From NCBI RefSeq assembly GCF_000415985.1, contig NZ_KE356561.1:1485487-1549486 (forward strand): a stretch of DNA of 64,000 nucleotides, written 5' to 3'. Shown one piece after another: positions 48,898 through 59,041 of the stretch. Made by a program: the position numbers and the translations under genes. Under the pieces are notes generated by a model. It made no database searches. It was not told the origin of the DNA and saw only the letters and a list, made by a program, of their open reading frames with translations. The stretch is from Haloquadratum walsbyi J07HQW2. Its GTDB lineage: Archaea; Halobacteriota; Halobacteria; Halobacteriales; Haloferacaceae. The first letter of the stretch is position 1; every line of letters starts with the position of its first letter.

Positions 48898-49596
48898 TTT
48901 ACTCCTTGCTCACGCAGCACTGCTGGTATTGACACATTTGCGCCTGATTTATTTTTGTACATAAAATGTGCTCTACCAGAATAATTGTATTTCTTCTGAA
49001 GTACCTCGGGGGCGAGCCCCAAGCCGAGGCTTCCCTATGTTGACCGCACTACATCATCAAAGTAATTTCGGTCAATTCCTCCCGACCTCTTCCTTCTCTG
49101 TGAGGAATCGGCTGGAAGTCACACCCGAACACACCGCACCACACCGCAGCGTCCGTGGGGATGGGAGTCGATTACTGTCACTCCATCATGACCATGACCA
49201 TGACCCGGTGAAATCCCCGTCCCCGTCGCACCGCCACCGGCGGATGGTGACAGGGACCACGTTTCCAGACCACCGCAACCAGCAATAGATGAAGGTCGGG
49301 AATCCGTCTGTGAGATTTCTGACTGCACGTTTATACATCATGTAGCGTCATCACTGTGTATATCGGCTTCACCCTCCCAGTCTCGGGGTCAGATCATCAG
49401 TACAGTACAGTATCAAAGCCCCGACTCCCGACCCCGAGGCACTCGTCTTGTTTATCTGTAGAAATCTAAGAATATCATTGTGTGCGACTTTCACATTGGA
49501 TTACAACTGCAAGTGACTATGTGAGTAGTAATTCAGGATAATCTGACATTTATCTCTAATGTTATAATTAGTACAACTGTATCAAGCACAAGCATC
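48898..49596. other. GC-rich scar region between convergent genes, probable mobile-element remnant
   Basis: Around 49000-49440 the base composition becomes GC-rich in sharp contrast with the flanks. It opens with a hairpin (49004-49029), contains a triple ACCATG repeat near 49190-49205 and a GGGGCGAGCCCC-type palindrome. Frames there read Pro/Arg/His-rich strings with no domain, so it is not a gene. I take it as a decayed insertion or MITE-like sequence. The flanks on both sides are AT-rich host DNA. Confidence 0.45.
49004..49029. repeat. GC-rich hairpin at the edge of the scar
   Basis: CCTCGGGGGCGAGCCCCAAG and the following CCGAGG form a stem (CCTCGG/CCGAGG outside, GGGG/CCCC inside) with a CGAG loop and a small AAG bulge. 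Such subterminal hairpins are typical of IS200/IS605-like and MITE ends in haloarchaea. Confidence 0.45.
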
Positions 49597-50013
49597 TCAC
49601 CCAGTATCAACGGGTTGTGGCTGCCCATCTTCAGTCGGAGGAACGGTATGATCAATATAGTTTTCAACATCCGGATCATGGACAGTGACTGTCACTTCAA
49701 TATCACCAAGTTCGTCCGCACTCCCAACAGCAAAATTAATTATACCTTTGAATGCTGCCTGTTTTTTTACGGAAAATCGGAATGACTCGCTGTCGGCATG
49801 TTTGAAGAATTCTCGACGAGCAGTGTCGAGAATTTCTTGTTCGTGTAGTAACGTAGCGAATTGTTCGAGTGAGTGCGTCTCACCAATAATTTCGCCTGGA
49901 TTCTGTTCAAATGTAACATTCGGAAACAGATTTTGAACCGCATCCTCGACACGATCTGTTATCTCTGTATCATGCACTGGGGTGGTAATCTGAATCTCAA
50001 CGCGGTAAATCAT
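49597..50013 (-). CDS. UPF0201 family RNA-binding protein
   Basis: A 138-residue protein starting MIYRVEIQITTPVHDTEITD, then RVEDAVQNLFPNVTFEQNP, and later LEQFATLLHEQEILDTARRE with KKQAAFKGIINFAVG, the blocks of the archaeal UPF0201 family (an alpha/beta RNA-binding fold). The physiological role is unknown. It is on the same strand as, and 38 nt downstream of, the UPF0200 gene, the same pairing found in other archaea. Confidence 0.83.
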   Translation of the reverse strand: MIYRVEIQITTPVHDTEITDRVEDAVQNLFPNVTFEQNPGEIIGETHSLEQFATLLHEQEILDTARREFFKHADSESFRFSVKKQAAFKGIINFAVGSADELGDIEVTVTVHDPDVENYIDHTVPPTEDGQPQPVDTG

Positions 50014-50051
50014 AGTAGGTATTATTTATTGTCACTATATTTGATAATCGT

Positions 50052-50651
50052 CTATTCGCTTTGTGTATGTTGCCGCTGACTGTTATCGGTATGATCAGGT
50101 GTATCAACAATCCGGTGAGTAAGAACATCTCGTACTGTCTCATGAAACTCTGAGAGTGACTCAGTGTTTTCAATTACGATATCTGCACGCTCCATCGCTG
50201 TGCCCATTCCAAACCCGAGCTCACGCTCATCACGTTTTTGAACTGCTGTTTCATCAAGATCTGTTTTGTCACGCCCACGTTCGCCGAGACGCACGGCACG
50301 TGACTCAAAGGGTGCTTCAATGCTAATAAGAACAAAATCATCATCGAAGGCATCACGAAAGCAATTGAGCTCAACATCAGAGCGAAGTCCATCAACGAGT
50401 ACTGTAGCATTTGTTTCAAGTTTTGTCCTGATTATTGGAAGTGATCGTTCAGCAATTGCTGCTGGTCCCTCTTCTTCGCGGAGTGACTTTGCAACGGTGC
50501 CGTGATGTTCTGCGGGATTATATCCTCGGCTTCGGCAAACCTCGCGAATGACGTCACCCATTGTGACGACCGGAATATCAAGTGTACGTGCAACAGCAGC
50601 AGCTTCACTCTTTCCGCTTCCAGGAAGTCCAACAGTACCGATAACCCTCAT
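50052..50651 (-). CDS. UPF0200 family nucleotide kinase-like protein
   Basis: A 199-residue P-loop protein: GLPGSGKS at residues 8-15, then IPVVTMGDVIREVCRSRGYN and the switch SLREEEGPAAIAERSLPII. LVDGLRSDVELNCFRDAF is the Walker B-like strand of adenylate kinase-type folds. The ERGRDKTDLDE region corresponds to the lid. It resembles dephospho-CoA kinases and adenylate kinases but belongs to archaeal UPF0200, of unknown substrate. It is the first gene of the pair with UPF0201. Confidence 0.85.
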   Translation of the reverse strand: MRVIGTVGLPGSGKSEAAAVARTLDIPVVTMGDVIREVCRSRGYNPAEHHGTVAKSLREEEGPAAIAERSLPIIRTKLETNATVLVDGLRSDVELNCFRDAFDDDFVLISIEAPFESRAVRLGERGRDKTDLDETAVQKRDERELGFGMGTAMERADIVIENTESLSEFHETVRDVLTHRIVDTPDHTDNSQRQHTQSE

Positions 50652-50926
50652 TATGAACCAATTCAGGATACCGAGACTTACAGGTTCCGCCCGTGGACCG
50701 TATTAAAATGGTCGTCACAACTTGTCGATGTCTGCATCCCAACTAAGGGAAGGATAATATCTCAAATCTATCTTAAGACAGTGTATATTTGCGGAGTTAT
50801 GACTTCATTGGTGCTATCCAAACTCAATTCCACAGAAGCTGTTTCTGTGAGCTGGCTTCACACGGTTTTGTTGTATCGTGCATAAATCCATACGCATTTT
50901 ACTATTGACTAAATATACATATGTAT

Positions 50927-51000
50927 GGGCGCGTAGCTCAGTTGGACAGAGCGTCGGACTTCTAATCCGACGGTCGCGGGTTCGAATCCCGTCGCGCCCG
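50927..51000 (+). tRNA. tRNA-Arg (anticodon TCT)
   Basis: The acceptor stem pairs GGGCGCG (50927-50933) with CGCGCCC (50993-50999). The anticodon stem TCGGA/TCCGA encloses loop CTTCTAA, anticodon TCT. The T arm is GGTTCGAATCC. The discriminator is G at 51000 and CCA is not encoded. An AT-rich ACTAAATATACAT lies just upstream. Confidence 0.95.
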
Positions 51001-51476
51001 TTACTACGTATTCGAATTATTTCTTGGATCAGTAACTCATGGTCAGGTCTGAATCTGCAATTCGGATTCATCAACAAAGCTGGTATAATTGTATCATCGT
51101 AATTTCGATTTTGTTACTGTCAAAAAGATGATTATTCGAGCATATGGGATAATATGAATGATGCAACCGCATATATACTTAAATTGTTGTAATAATAGTT
51201 AGTAATGACAGAAATGGTTGATCTGACCATGTGATTGCTTATTCTAAGCCTGCTAGTGAATGTTGTCTATCGATATGTTAGACACTAACCGTTCGGAATC
51301 GTATTCTATTCATTATAATAGGTGAATAGTTGTTTTTTTGCTTGCTTGTCCCACTCGGTTCTTGAGAGAGCTAGGGAAGGACATGAGAGTCAGAATCAAA
51401 ACATAACCATGATGATAAATTATTGATTCCAGTTACATACGGTACATGCGAATCGAATACAGATGGAATCTATATC
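51001..51476. other. Intergenic, no gene seen
   Basis: 476 nt of mostly AT-rich sequence between tRNA-Arg and the convergent symporter gene. I found no coding frame and no long repeat, only an imperfect palindrome near 51050. Confidence 0.45.
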
Positions 51477-53135
51477 TCAGTCGTCGTCCTCAATAGATTG
51501 AGCGGGTCCTTGTGAACCTACGTTGGTTTGTTGGCTTCGAATTTCTTCGTCACGGCGTTTGAGTTGTTTATTCTGTTCAAACATCTCGCTTCGACCAGAG
51601 TAGTACTCTGTGTCATATATTGAGAGTCTCTCACCAGACGGTGGGTCTCCGAATCTCATTCCAATAATAAACCCTACAATTCCAAACAGCAGACCCCAGA
51701 GTCCATATCCGAGTCCTGATGATGCGATTAAGGATGGCTCCCATCCGTTTAATCCAGCTTGTTGGAGTCCAAAGAACACGAATGTTGATACCCCGCCGAA
51801 TATGATACCAAGATAAACTGCTAGCGTCGTTGTTCGATCAGAAAATGCAGCAAAGACGGCAATTGCAGTCGTCGCAGTCAGTAAGGCAGTTGAGAAGAAG
51901 TAAATGTCAAATAAGCCTGGGAAGACAAATGCCCACGCTAGTGCTGAGATGATGAATACACCAACCAGAAGCCGACCAATTATCAGTTTCTGTTTGCCAG
52001 AGACGTCATACCGTTCATAGACGAGTGGATCAAGAACATCTCTTGAGATATTCATTGCACAGACGTTCACGTACGTATCAACGGATGAGAGTGCCATTCC
52101 CATCAATGAGAGGATGAGGACGCCACCGATAATTGGGCTTCCAAATAGTTCAGTGATAAGAGATGTAAAGATGAAGTATCCGAATGTACCGACCTCGGAA
52201 GCTACCTCACCGTTAATTGGCGGGAATATGACTAACGTTGCAATCCCAATCAGCGTTGGGAGTAAAACAACGATGCCGACATTGAATGCAAGATTCCAGT
52301 ACATACCCTTTTGCGCTTCATTAACGTTCTTTGCGCTCATCACACGTTGCCATGCCCCCTGGAGTACGACGAATCCAGGTGTGTAGATGATAATTGAAAG
52401 CAGCATATATCCAAGACCCGGGGAATCCCAGTCAAAGAATCCATCAGCAAATGCTGGAGGATTTTGATTAATTTGTCCGATAATATTTCCGAATCCACCA
52501 GCGATTGATGCTGCTTCTGAAAGGGCACCCACAGTCAGAGCAATTAGAAGACCCGATGCAAGTACAAATTGAATCAGATCTGTCCGAAGGACCGATCGAA
52601 AGCCACCCAGTATAACATATACTCCAAAAACAACGCTGACGACAACTGCCAGCAGTTCAGGACTCGTTTCAAGCGGAACTGACAATGCTGTACTGAGAAC
52701 GAAGACTTCAGCAGCGAGCCAAGAAAGGAATACAAAGCTCTGGATAGGACCTAACAGCGTCTGTACGGCTTGTGAGTACCGAAACCGAAGAATCTCTGGA
52801 ATCGATGTTCCAGGGAATCGTCGAAATAGTTTCGGGACGAATACGAGTCCAACCGTACAGAGAACCCATGGTATTGTGAAAATCCAGATAGCACCGAGCC
52901 CAAATATATACCACAGATACATCTGCCATGTCATCCACCCAATCAATAACCATCCGGCTGCTAATGAGGCAGCAATCCACCAGCCTGGGAGTGATCCAGT
53001 CCCAATCCAGTAGTCAAATGCTCGTTCATCATTATCGTCTACCCCGCGCAAGCCTGCGAACTGTACAACACCAACACCAAGTAATGTTACAAAAAATCCA
53101 CCGGCAAATAGCCAGTAGGTAACAGCATTTGACAT
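51477..53135 (-). CDS. Sodium:solute symporter family protein
   Basis: A 552-residue membrane protein with about 13 hydrophobic helices. The SSS family segments are FPGTSIPEILRFRYSQAVQT, VVFGVYVILGGFRSVLRTDL, VISAKNV-like AKNVNEAQKGMYWNLAFNVG and LSLMGMALSSVDTYVNVCAM with the conserved Ser/Asp at the sodium site. The N-terminal MSNAVTYWLFAGGFFVTLLG is the first helix and the C-terminus is a charged tail. The solute (proline, sugar, carboxylate or similar) cannot be told. It is transcribed alone. Confidence 0.9.
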   Translation of the reverse strand: MSNAVTYWLFAGGFFVTLLGVGVVQFAGLRGVDDNDERAFDYWIGTGSLPGWWIAASLAAGWLLIGWMTWQMYLWYIFGLGAIWIFTIPWVLCTVGLVFVPKLFRRFPGTSIPEILRFRYSQAVQTLLGPIQSFVFLSWLAAEVFVLSTALSVPLETSPELLAVVVSVVFGVYVILGGFRSVLRTDLIQFVLASGLLIALTVGALSEAASIAGGFGNIIGQINQNPPAFADGFFDWDSPGLGYMLLSIIIYTPGFVVLQGAWQRVMSAKNVNEAQKGMYWNLAFNVGIVVLLPTLIGIATLVIFPPINGEVASEVGTFGYFIFTSLITELFGSPIIGGVLILSLMGMALSSVDTYVNVCAMNISRDVLDPLVYERYDVSGKQKLIIGRLLVGVFIISALAWAFVFPGLFDIYFFSTALLTATTAIAVFAAFSDRTTTLAVYLGIIFGGVSTFVFFGLQQAGLNGWEPSLIASSGLGYGLWGLLFGIVGFIIGMRFGDPPSGERLSIYDTEYYSGRSEMFEQNKQLKRRDEEIRSQQTNVGSQGPAQSIEDDD

Positions 53136-54065
53136 GCTATATATAATACATCTCTCGTAATGAATAACGGTTCCGTATTATGATTATATCTATATATGCA
53201 GCTAGATTTGTCAATAGAAGAGTAGTTTCAATTAAGGATAAAATTACCCATATTAGCAATCAGAATGGATTTACTTAATGTAATAGCTCTTAATATCAAT
53301 AATCTAATTACCATCTTAGCTAATCACTTGACATCAAAACACATATTTTGTGCATTGTTTAGTTATCTATATATCATTTGTGTCCGGTCTAAAATGGCTT
53401 CCAACTTGCAGAGCTAAGATCAGAGGAAATCGCTTTCACCGTTACACTCACTGAAATCAGTGCCAATAAGATCGAAATTAAAAATAGTATATAATCATTT
53501 GATTGACTGCCTGTCGTGACAGCAACTCAGCTGACTGGCGGTATCACTGTTTAATTTTTATGAATAGTAGATAATTACCGCAATGATATGTTACTCATAT
53601 CGGAGCCGAATGATTGTTGTCGCGTTCGATCTAATTGTAAATTTACAAAGAACAATCATTTATTAGCATATGAGTCAAGCCGTCTAACTATTATTGATTT
53701 GAACTACCTGACTTGCATCAAGAAATCATATACACTTCGGTGTGGCTTACAACATCGATTACCGCTTATCACGGGCACAGACCACACTACGGTGAACGAG
53801 ATATCCGAGACGAATATGTCAGTTGAATCGAATCGTCGGCATAGTTCCTTACGAGTGACGAGTAGACACTCCCGTTGCTCGGAAAAGAATTCCGTCAATA
53901 GATATTGTTTAATCAGGTCTATAAATAGGTAACTGAGGTATGTATTGATTGGGATATAAATAAGAAAATACTCCACTTCAGCATTTGAGTATGAACAAAA
54001 AGCAAACGAACGTTTGCTCAACGATAGATTTGGGATATGGTAGAGTAACTGTCTCTTCCGAGAAT
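53136..54065. other. Intergenic, 930 bp, AT-rich, no gene seen
   Basis: The longest gene-free stretch in the window. It lies between the 5' end of the symporter and the 3' end of the thermosome gene (both minus strand). Frames within it have no coding character. It must include the symporter promoter; nothing else was identified. Confidence 0.45.
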
Positions 54066-55757
54066 TTACATTGCGCCGCCCATGCCACCCATACCACCCA
54101 TGCCGCCCATGCCGCCGGCACCGCCTGGACCACCAGGACCGCCTGCAGGTCCGTCATCGTCGTCATCGGTACCGCCACCCTTCAGATCACCAGCAGCAAT
54201 GACGTCATCAATACGAAGAATCATTACAGCTGCCTCAGTTGCCGACTCAATTGCCTGTGTCTTCACACGAAGCGGCTCAACAACACCGTCTTCCTCCATA
54301 TCAATGACCTCGCCGGTGTATGCATTAAGACCAGATGTGATCCCGCCTTCATCATGTGTCTTTCGTAGGTCAACAAGCGAGTCAATTGGATCGAGTCCAG
54401 CATTTTCTGCGAGTGTGCGTGGAATGACATCGAGCGCTTCAGCGAACGCCTCAACAGCAAGTTGTTCGCGACCACCAACGGAGTCAGCAAACTCTCGAAG
54501 ATGGAGTGATAGCTCAGTCTCAGAGGCACCGCCGCCAGGCAGTACTTGTCCGTACTCAAGTGTCGTTCGAACAACACCGAGAGAATCATCGATAGCACGC
54601 TCAAGCTCGTCAACAACATGCTCGGTTCCTCCTCGGAGAATGAGTGTTACTGATCTTGCATCATCAACATCCTCAACGAAGAGTCGCTCGTCGCCACCAA
54701 TATCTTTCTGTGCAACAGAACCGGCGTACCCAAGATCATCAGCCTCAATATCGTCAACTGAACCGACAATGGTACCGTCTGTTGCTCGGGCTAGACTATC
54801 AAGATCTGAGGATTTGGCTCGTCGAACTGCGAGGATACCTTCTTCAGCAAGATAATGCTGTGCCATATCGTCAATTCCGTCGCCGGCGAAGACAACATCG
54901 GCGCCAGCATCAACGAACTGATCAACCATTTCTCGTAGCTGTGCTTCCTCTTGATCAAGGAATTCTTGGAGTTGATCTGGATCGGTTACGTTAACTTCTG
55001 CATCAATCTCTGTCTCTCGAACCTCAAGAGCACCGTCAAAGAGCGCAATGTTGGCGTCCTCAGCCATGTATGGCATATTCTCATGCACACGCTCTTTATC
55101 TACAATAACGCCTTCAACAAGCTCGGAGTTGCTAATAGACCCGCCGACGACTTTCTCAATCGAAACATTATCTATGTCGATTGAATCATCATCAGCAACA
55201 GAAAGCACAGAATCAACGACTAACTCTGATAGTAGGTCTCGTGAAGATTCAGCACCTTTTCCTGTCATTGCAGTTTCAGCAATTTCTAACAGGGTGTCAT
55301 AATCCTCCTCAGAGACTTCAATTGCATCCTGATCAAGTTGTTCTTTGGCTTTCTCAGCTGCCTGTCGGAATCCTTGTGCGATCGTTGTTGCATGGACATC
55401 CTGATCAATAAGTTCCTCAGCCTGATCAAGAAGCTCACCGGCAATAACCACAGCACTCGTTGTTCCATCGCCCACCTCATCTTCTTGTGTCTCAGACACC
55501 TCAACGATCATATTCGCCGCTGGGTGGTCAATATCCATCTCTTTAAGAATGGTTACACCATCGTTTGTTACAACGACATCACCACCGGAGTCGACAAGCA
55601 TCTTGTCCATGCCTTTTGGACCGAGTGTTGTCCGAACAGACTCCGCGACGGCTTTACCCGCCGAGATGTTCATCGATTGTGCGTCTTTACCCTGCGTACG
55701 CTGGGAATCATCTCCCAAAATAATCATCGGTTGACCCTGCTGCATTCGCTGAGACAT
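54066..55757 (-). CDS. Thermosome subunit (group II chaperonin)
   Basis: A 563-residue chaperonin subunit. ATP-site motifs are [20 protein letters not shown] and [20 protein letters not shown] near the N-terminus, with [20 protein letters not shown] and the C-terminal equatorial block following. The extreme C-terminus is a Gly/Met repeat, [16 protein letters not shown], as in haloarchaeal Cct proteins. The ATG at 55757 (MSQRMQQGQ) was chosen. The ring complex folds proteins in the cytosol and is heat-inducible in haloarchaea. Confidence 0.97.
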   Translation of the reverse strand: MSQRMQQGQPMIILGDDSQRTQGKDAQSMNISAGKAVAESVRTTLGPKGMDKMLVDSGGDVVVTNDGVTILKEMDIDHPAANMIVEVSETQEDEVGDGTTSAVVIAGELLDQAEELIDQDVHATTIAQGFRQAAEKAKEQLDQDAIEVSEEDYDTLLEIAETAMTGKGAESSRDLLSELVVDSVLSVADDDSIDIDNVSIEKVVGGSISNSELVEGVIVDKERVHENMPYMAEDANIALFDGALEVRETEIDAEVNVTDPDQLQEFLDQEEAQLREMVDQFVDAGADVVFAGDGIDDMAQHYLAEEGILAVRRAKSSDLDSLARATDGTIVGSVDDIEADDLGYAGSVAQKDIGGDERLFVEDVDDARSVTLILRGGTEHVVDELERAIDDSLGVVRTTLEYGQVLPGGGASETELSLHLREFADSVGGREQLAVEAFAEALDVIPRTLAENAGLDPIDSLVDLRKTHDEGGITSGLNAYTGEVIDMEEDGVVEPLRVKTQAIESATEAAVMILRIDDVIAAGDLKGGGTDDDDDGPAGGPGGPGGAGGMGGMGGMGGMGGAM

Positions 55758-55781
55758 AATCAATCAATGATTGTTTGTGAT

Positions 55782-55791
55782 TCTATAAAAA
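55782..55791 (-). promoter_or_regulatory. Probable TATA box of the thermosome gene
   Basis: Read on the minus strand, TTTTTATAG lies about 25-33 nt before the ATG, which suits a TATA element with a leaderless or very short-leader transcript. Confidence 0.5.
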
Positions 55792-56087
55792 TCTCACGCT
55801 CTCGGAATTGAATGACGACGAACAGGTATCACAACGTGCTATTAGTTACCATAGGACCGTCGTTTATATACTAATCTGCGATGATACGGTATAGCTATCG
55901 CCAGTGGTTTAATCCGCAATGAGTAAAATTGACGATATTATTCGGCTCGGGTGCAACTTCGGGACTTTGCTAGGAGGTCATCAATAGAATGATTGATGTT
56001 AGTGGGTTCGTAGAAATGAAATCCCACATTCAAAATGACACGGTATCAGACCCAGTGGGAAGTTGATGGAAACCCGATAGTTACTAT

Positions 56088-56630
56088 TTATCCAGATTGC
56101 TGCACATTGAACCCGCGTGTCAACTCATTATGTTTCCGTTCAAGATACGCATACACAGTTCCATGTGGAGCGCCGTCAAGGAGCATTCCAGTTGCACGTC
56201 GAACTGCTTCAACCTCCTCAGGTTGACCAATAACACCGAGTGTTGTTCCTTTAATGACGACCTCTGCACCGGTGAGTTCCTCCATCAACTCTCTTGTTCG
56301 ACCATTCTCACCGATTAATCGACCTTTCTGTCGTTGAAGATCATTTTTATTTCGGGTATGTGCATCTATATCAATCAGTTCGAATGTTCGCATTTCATCA
56401 TCAAGAATGGAGAGTGCAACCGTTGGTGTGAATCCACGACCAATGGCGCGTACAATGTCGGGTGCGAGCATTCCACGTACAGGGTCACCAACATCGTCAA
56501 TCGCGACTGAACCCGTCTCAGAATCAATATCAAGTCGGACTTCAGCCTGCCGTTCAATCTCACGCATCGTCTCCCCACCCTCACCAATGAGTACACCAAT
56601 TCGGTCCTGAGGGACCTTTACGTGCTTCAT
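56088..56630 (-). CDS. KH-domain RNA-binding protein (archaeal Dim2/Pno1-like)
   Basis: A 180-residue protein with two KH domains. The first has VPQDRIGVLIGEGGETMREI (GxxG as GEGG), the second KGRLIGENGRTRELMEELTG followed by AEVVIKGTTLGVIGQPEEVE (GxxG as GENG). This layout matches archaeal homologues of eukaryotic Pno1/Dim2, which bind the 3' end of small-subunit rRNA during ribosome assembly. In many archaea it lies with rio1 and eIF1A; neither is present here. It is transcribed alone. Confidence 0.9.
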   Translation of the reverse strand: MKHVKVPQDRIGVLIGEGGETMREIERQAEVRLDIDSETGSVAIDDVGDPVRGMLAPDIVRAIGRGFTPTVALSILDDEMRTFELIDIDAHTRNKNDLQRQKGRLIGENGRTRELMEELTGAEVVIKGTTLGVIGQPEEVEAVRRATGMLLDGAPHGTVYAYLERKHNELTRGFNVQQSG

Positions 56631-56801
56631 ATAATTGATATCCGATGCCGAAGTTTAAATGATTCGAGCGAGTCCATAGAAGCATTTGCGTTTGTGTATG
56701 ATTATCATTGCTGGTGGTGTGTTGAGTAATCTCCGTCGTGGTCACTTTTTGAGAGTAACTGTGTCTTCGTATGCGATCACATAAACCGATTCAGATGACA
56801 A

Positions 56802-56813
56802 GCCTTAATTACA
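56802..56813 (+). promoter_or_regulatory. Probable TATA box of tRNA-Asp
   Basis: CTTAATTACATA ends 24 nt before the first base of the tRNA, in the expected range for an archaeal TATA element. Confidence 0.4.
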
Positions 56814-56836
56814 TAACTGCAATATATTTCATTGAA

Positions 56837-56909
56837 GCCCGGGTGGTGTAGTGGCCGATCATATGACCCTGTCACGGTCGTGACGCGGGTTCAAATCCCG
56901 CCTCGGGCG
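56837..56909 (+). tRNA. tRNA-Asp (anticodon GTC)
   Basis: The acceptor stem pairs GCCCGGG (56837-56843) with CTCGGGC (56902-56908), one G-T pair. Loop CTGTCAC in the anticodon stem gives anticodon GTC. The T arm is GGTTCAAATCC. The discriminator is G at 56909 and CCA is not encoded. A T-run (56916-56920) follows, suitable as a terminator. Confidence 0.94.
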
Positions 56910-57035
56910 CTCAACTTTTTCGACATCATCTCTGCATAATAATAGATATACAGTGATATATATTCAAGATATGTTATCACGACATTCGTCTTTGTTTCCA
57001 CATAGGTTGCTGTACCTTCCAGCAGGCTAGCATGT

Positions 57036-57443
57036 CTACAGTACGATACCACCGAGTGTTTGACCAACTCCAACACCAGTGAGTGAAATGATGAGTGTTA
57101 CTGTTATATTGATACCAACTCGTAAGTAATTGCCCTCCTCGATAGTGTCGGCGAGACTCACAGCATGTGATGAAAATGTCGTGAACGCACCACAAACACC
57201 AGTCCCAAAGATTGCAATCGCAGAGGCAGTAAGCGGCATTGCAAGGACTGCGCCAAGTGCAGCACTCCCAATAATGTTGACAGCGATTATGCTACGATGT
57301 CCAGTAGTAACTGTTCTATCGACACCAAACCTACAAATTGCACCAAGGCTGCCACCGACACCGACAAGTACCGGTGTTGGGAGCGTTTTAATAAATTCGA
57401 CGCTGAGTAATGATACATTCCAAACCGAAATTAACTGAATCAT
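57036..57443 (-). CDS. crcB: Fluoride channel subunit CrcB (Fluc), second copy
   Basis: A 135-residue membrane protein with four helices from the ATG at 57443. The family motifs are VGVGGSLGAICRFGVD at the N-terminus, AVNIIGSAALGAVLA with the pore Asn, and GVCGAFTTFSSHAVSLADTI with the conserved phenylalanine box. It exports fluoride across the membrane. Its start overlaps the stop of the first copy (ATGA), so the two are translated together and probably form a heterodimeric channel, as in other bacteria and archaea with paired crcB genes. Confidence 0.92.
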   Translation of the reverse strand: MIQLISVWNVSLLSVEFIKTLPTPVLVGVGGSLGAICRFGVDRTVTTGHRSIIAVNIIGSAALGAVLAMPLTASAIAIFGTGVCGAFTTFSSHAVSLADTIEEGNYLRVGINITVTLIISLTGVGVGQTLGGIVL

Positions 57444-57781
57444 AAAAGTCGTCTCCCGACGATTAACCCACATATTGCCGCGATAATTCCGAAGAGATAG
57501 TTTGCACCAATGTTGATAACGCCAATCATCGGGCTAGCCGTTGCTGTTTGCACTGCGAATGTGCTGTATGTGGTAAATGATGAAAGAATGCCTGTCATGA
57601 GGAATAATCGTATACGAGATGTTTGAACTGTTGTGGTTGCCACAGCGAGAACGAATGTACCAATCATATTGACCACCAGTGTTCCGCCGACACCGGGGAG
57701 AATGCCCGAGATCAAATATCGACTTATTGCTCCAATGATCCCGCCGGCGCCAACGAGCAACGGTGCAGTTTGTCGTCGCAT
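57440..57781 (-). CDS. crcB: Fluoride channel subunit CrcB (Fluc), first copy
   Basis: A 113-residue membrane protein with four helices. Motifs are LLVGAGGIIGAISRYLISGI, VVNMIGTFVLAV with the pore Asn, and TGILSSFTTYSTFAVQT in which the usual Gly is Ser (SSFTTYSTF). The length is typical of short Fluc subunits. It is the promoter-proximal member of the pair, overlapping the second copy by 4 nt. Confidence 0.92.
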   Translation of the reverse strand: MRRQTAPLLVGAGGIIGAISRYLISGILPGVGGTLVVNMIGTFVLAVATTTVQTSRIRLFLMTGILSSFTTYSTFAVQTATASPMIGVINIGANYLFGIIAAICGLIVGRRLL

Positions 57782-57916
57782 TAAAACTATTCAAATAGTA
57801 GGGTATTCAGCTATTTCGGTTTATATGAATAAGGAGACATAATTATATTCACAATTGTGACCGTAACTGTGGCTGTAATCAATTCAAACCTACCATGACC
57901 ACAGAGGTAATTAGTA

Positions 57917-59030
57917 TCAAGATGGCTGGAGCTTGTCACTGATCCGTAGACTGGCACCACCGTGTGACGTATCTCGCTTTCGAACCCAAAAATGACGAAC
58001 AGCCTCAGCAATATCGTCGATAATAAGTGCCTCACCGAGACGATTCGGGATTATTGAGGCGAGGTCAACACCCAAATAAACTGGACCCGAGGCGGCAAGC
58101 GCACGAACGTCTGACCCAGCAGTCAAGCAATGAATAATCCGAATGTCGGACTGGGATGCGGCAACGGCTGGAAGCGCACCTGGTCGCTGGGGCGCAATAA
58201 CAGTTGATACGCCGGATGCGCGCCTACGAGTGAGCAATGTTTTGAGTGTATCAGCAGCAATACCATCGAAACAAACAGCCACGGGAGTGTATCAGTCTGT
58301 TCGGACAGGCGTACAGTATATAGCTCCCCCTACAATGCTACCAACAAGTACGTTCATCGCTGCATCCCAAAATTACGACAGTCAAAGATAGTCGCCGTAT
58401 TTCCAGAAAGTGTTTTGACATCGATTCCTGCGGGTGAAAAACCTCCCATGTTATTTCCCGTCGAAGTCGATTCAACAGGCCGCGTCGGACATGACCATCG
58501 ACCGCCAAATCAACGGTATAATTAATCATCGCCGCAAGCGTTTCGACAACGGCTGCCGCATCCCAAATCAACGTCCCAGGAGGACTATCAGGATCTGCAC
58601 CCAAGAGCGCCAGTGGGCGGGTGGAACGGGATTATATTGTATCTTCGGTGCTCTCTCAATATGTGCTGGTGCCGGATCACCATCTGAATCCTCGATTATA
58701 TCATCAAAAACGCCCATCGGGTCAATGACAACCGGCGTGATACCGTGTGGTTCAACCTGCCTCTTCAATTAGCACACCGAGTGTGTAGGAATTTCCATAT
58801 CCGCGTTTACCGATAATAGGAGCTGTATGCGGTTAGTCAAAATCAATACCAACAGGGGCACCTACGCTTCCATGCCGTGTATGATATGTTCCGAGATGAC
58901 CGATTGGTCCAATAGTAGTGTGAGCATCCTCTTGACCAATAACATCGAAAAATATTTTCACATGTGCATTCTGTCTCTGTGGTCCTGTATGAATATCTGG
59001 ACGAGCGTTTATCCGATGAAAGGTGACCAT
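57917..59030 (-). pseudogene. HerA-like P-loop ATPase gene, broken by stops and frameshifts
   Basis: The decayed protein can be read from MVTFHRINARPDIHTGPQRQ at 59030 to the tail LRISDKLQPS. GKRGYGNSYTLGVLIEEAG is a damaged Walker A (GKS became GNS). HGITPVVIDPMGVFDD follows, then TLIWDAAAVVETLAAMINYT, AMNVLVGSIVGGAIYCT, FDGIAADTLKTLLTRRRASG and APQRPGALPAVAASQSDIRI, the QRP block of HerA-type hexameric ATPases. In-frame TAA lies at 58833 and a TGA near 58298, with frameshifts near 58760, 58590 and 58390. The intact family is found next to membrane-protein genes in haloarchaea. Confidence 0.75.
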
Positions 59031-59041
59031 CAGCGGTATGT

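Noticed and set aside
53588..53932. 114-codon open frame in the AT-rich gap
   Set aside because: Composition is rich in Ser, Arg, Cys and Asn and low in acidic residues; no family resemblance; probably chance in AT-rich DNA.
54082..54855. 257-codon plus-strand frame opposite the thermosome gene
   Set aside because: Pro/Ser/Arg-rich shadow of the GGM-repeat and chaperonin codons on the other strand.
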